5,966 nucleotides of DNA, from assembly GCA_900555125.1 (NCBI GenBank), contig USKH01000080.1, positions 1-5,966 of the forward strand, in the 5' to 3' direction. Below, one piece after another: positions 5,440 to 5,966 of this stretch. This DNA is from an uncultured Clostridium sp. (GTDB lineage Bacteria; Bacillota; Clostridia; Christensenellales; Pumilibacteraceae). The notes beneath the pieces are model-generated. The model saw only the letters and a list, made by a program, of their open reading frames with translations. It was not told where the DNA came from and did no database searches. Numbering within the stretch: the stretch's first letter is position 1; each line of letters opens with the position of its first letter. Made by a program: the position numbers and the translations under genes.

Positions 5440-5966
5440 ATGACAGAGTTCGATTACAATGTGGGTCTATCGACCGCATTCGATCTTACGGAAGAAAATT
5501 TCAAAAAGCTGCGAGATGCCGGAATAAGCGCGATAGAAATATCCGTTCCTGCGGAAAAATATGCGGGAATAGATTATGCGGGCGTAAAAAAATTCGCCGA
5601 TGAATACGGTATAAAACTATGGTCGTATCATCTTCCGTTTTATCCCTTTGAGAAAATAGATATTTCTGCACTCGACGAGGAACAAAGAAAGTCTACTCTT
5701 TCGTATTTTTCGGAAATTATAGAAAAAGCGACTGCCATAGGATTCGATAAATTCGTCGTTCACGCAAGCGGCGAACCTATAGAAGAGTGTAAGCGCGAAA
5801 AAAGAATGTCGCAGGCGAAAAAGTCGCTCGCTTTTCTTGCCGAATTTGCGGAAAAGCACGGCGCGGTGATTGCAGTTGAAGATTTACCTCGTACTTGTCT
5901 CGGTCGCAACAGTTCGGACATAAAGGAACTGTTGTCTGCGGATAAGCGTCTTAAGGTTTGTTTCGA
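5440..5966 (+). CDS. Xylose-isomerase-like TIM-barrel protein, sugar phosphate isomerase/epimerase family (3' end beyond window)
   Basis: 175 full codons are present and the gene runs off the window; a typical member has about 260-290 residues. The fold is the AP-endonuclease-2/xylose-isomerase-like barrel, which covers metal-dependent sugar isomerases, epimerases and inosose-pathway enzymes, and also endonuclease IV. The sequence shows the repeating beta-alpha pattern: NVGLSTAF (7-14), AGISAIEISVP (27-37), GIKLWSYHLPF (57-67) with His64, GFDKFVVHASGEP (101-113) with His108, and GAVIAVEDLP (141-150) with the probable metal ligand Glu147. LGRNSSDIKELL (154-165) follows, then KVCF, cut just where the metal-binding Asp of the next strand is expected. 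The start is set by GGAGGT (5429-5434), five bases before the ATG. The gap to lacZ is 20 bp without promoter or terminator, so co-transcription is very likely. This favours a role in sugar metabolism, but the substrate cannot be named. Confidence 0.88.
   Translation, partial: MTEFDYNVGLSTAFDLTEENFKKLRDAGISAIEISVPAEKYAGIDYAGVKKFADEYGIKLWSYHLPFYPFEKIDISALDEEQRKSTLSYFSEIIEKATAIGFDKFVVHASGEPIEECKREKRMSQAKKSLAFLAEFAEKHGAVIAVEDLPRTCLGRNSSDIKELLSADKRLKVCF

Noticed and set aside
1..5966. Search for a CRISPR array, mobile element, toxin-antitoxin pair or defence module
   Set aside because: No direct-repeat array, transposase, terminal inverted repeats or phage-like genes are visible. The MazG here is a housekeeping fusion protein and is not next to a mazEF pair.

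Overview
The window reads as ordinary bacterial chromosome, most likely from an anaerobic Bacillota (Clostridia-type) organism of moderate GC content. The pointers are strong GGAGG-type ribosome binding sites, consensus sigma-A-like promoters, heavy use of ATA and AAA codons, a tetrapyrrole-methylase/MazG fusion of the YabN kind, and a cytoplasmic LacZ with the C-terminal GIGTNSCGP signature. The taxonomic guess is inference; there is no rRNA or marker gene to fix it.

Layout. Positions 1-162 are a divergent regulatory region. On the minus strand, a promoter with perfect TTGACA-17 bp-TATAAT elements, a Shine-Dalgarno and an ATG drive a gene of which only three codons lie in the window. On the plus strand, a TTGACT-17 bp-CATAAT promoter drives a two-gene operon. 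A 19-bp near-perfect dyad lies over the minus-strand -35 and just upstream of the plus-strand -35. The plus operon is a YabN/MazG-like NTP pyrophosphohydrolase (163-1437) joined by an ATGA overlap to a tRNA-dihydrouridine synthase (1434-2360). It ends at a hairpin terminator near 2411-2442.

The next transcription unit starts inside that terminator: the -35 of a good promoter (TTGACC-18 bp-TATAAT) lies in the terminator loop. After a roughly 72-nt leader holding another hairpin comes a full-length, five-domain-type GH2 beta-galactosidase (2531-5419). Twenty bases later begins a xylose-isomerase-like TIM-barrel protein (5440 to beyond the window end), very likely in the same operon.

Functionally, the first operon is housekeeping (cleaning of nucleotide pools plus tRNA modification). 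The second is carbohydrate use, with a cytoplasmic beta-galactosidase followed by a probable sugar isomerase/epimerase. I see no tRNA, rRNA, mobile element, CRISPR array or defence system. I found no convincing undescribed system. The points most worth a second look are the compact, divergent methylase domain and degenerate second MazG half of the first gene, the divergent promoter with its dyad, and the terminator/promoter overlap before lacZ.
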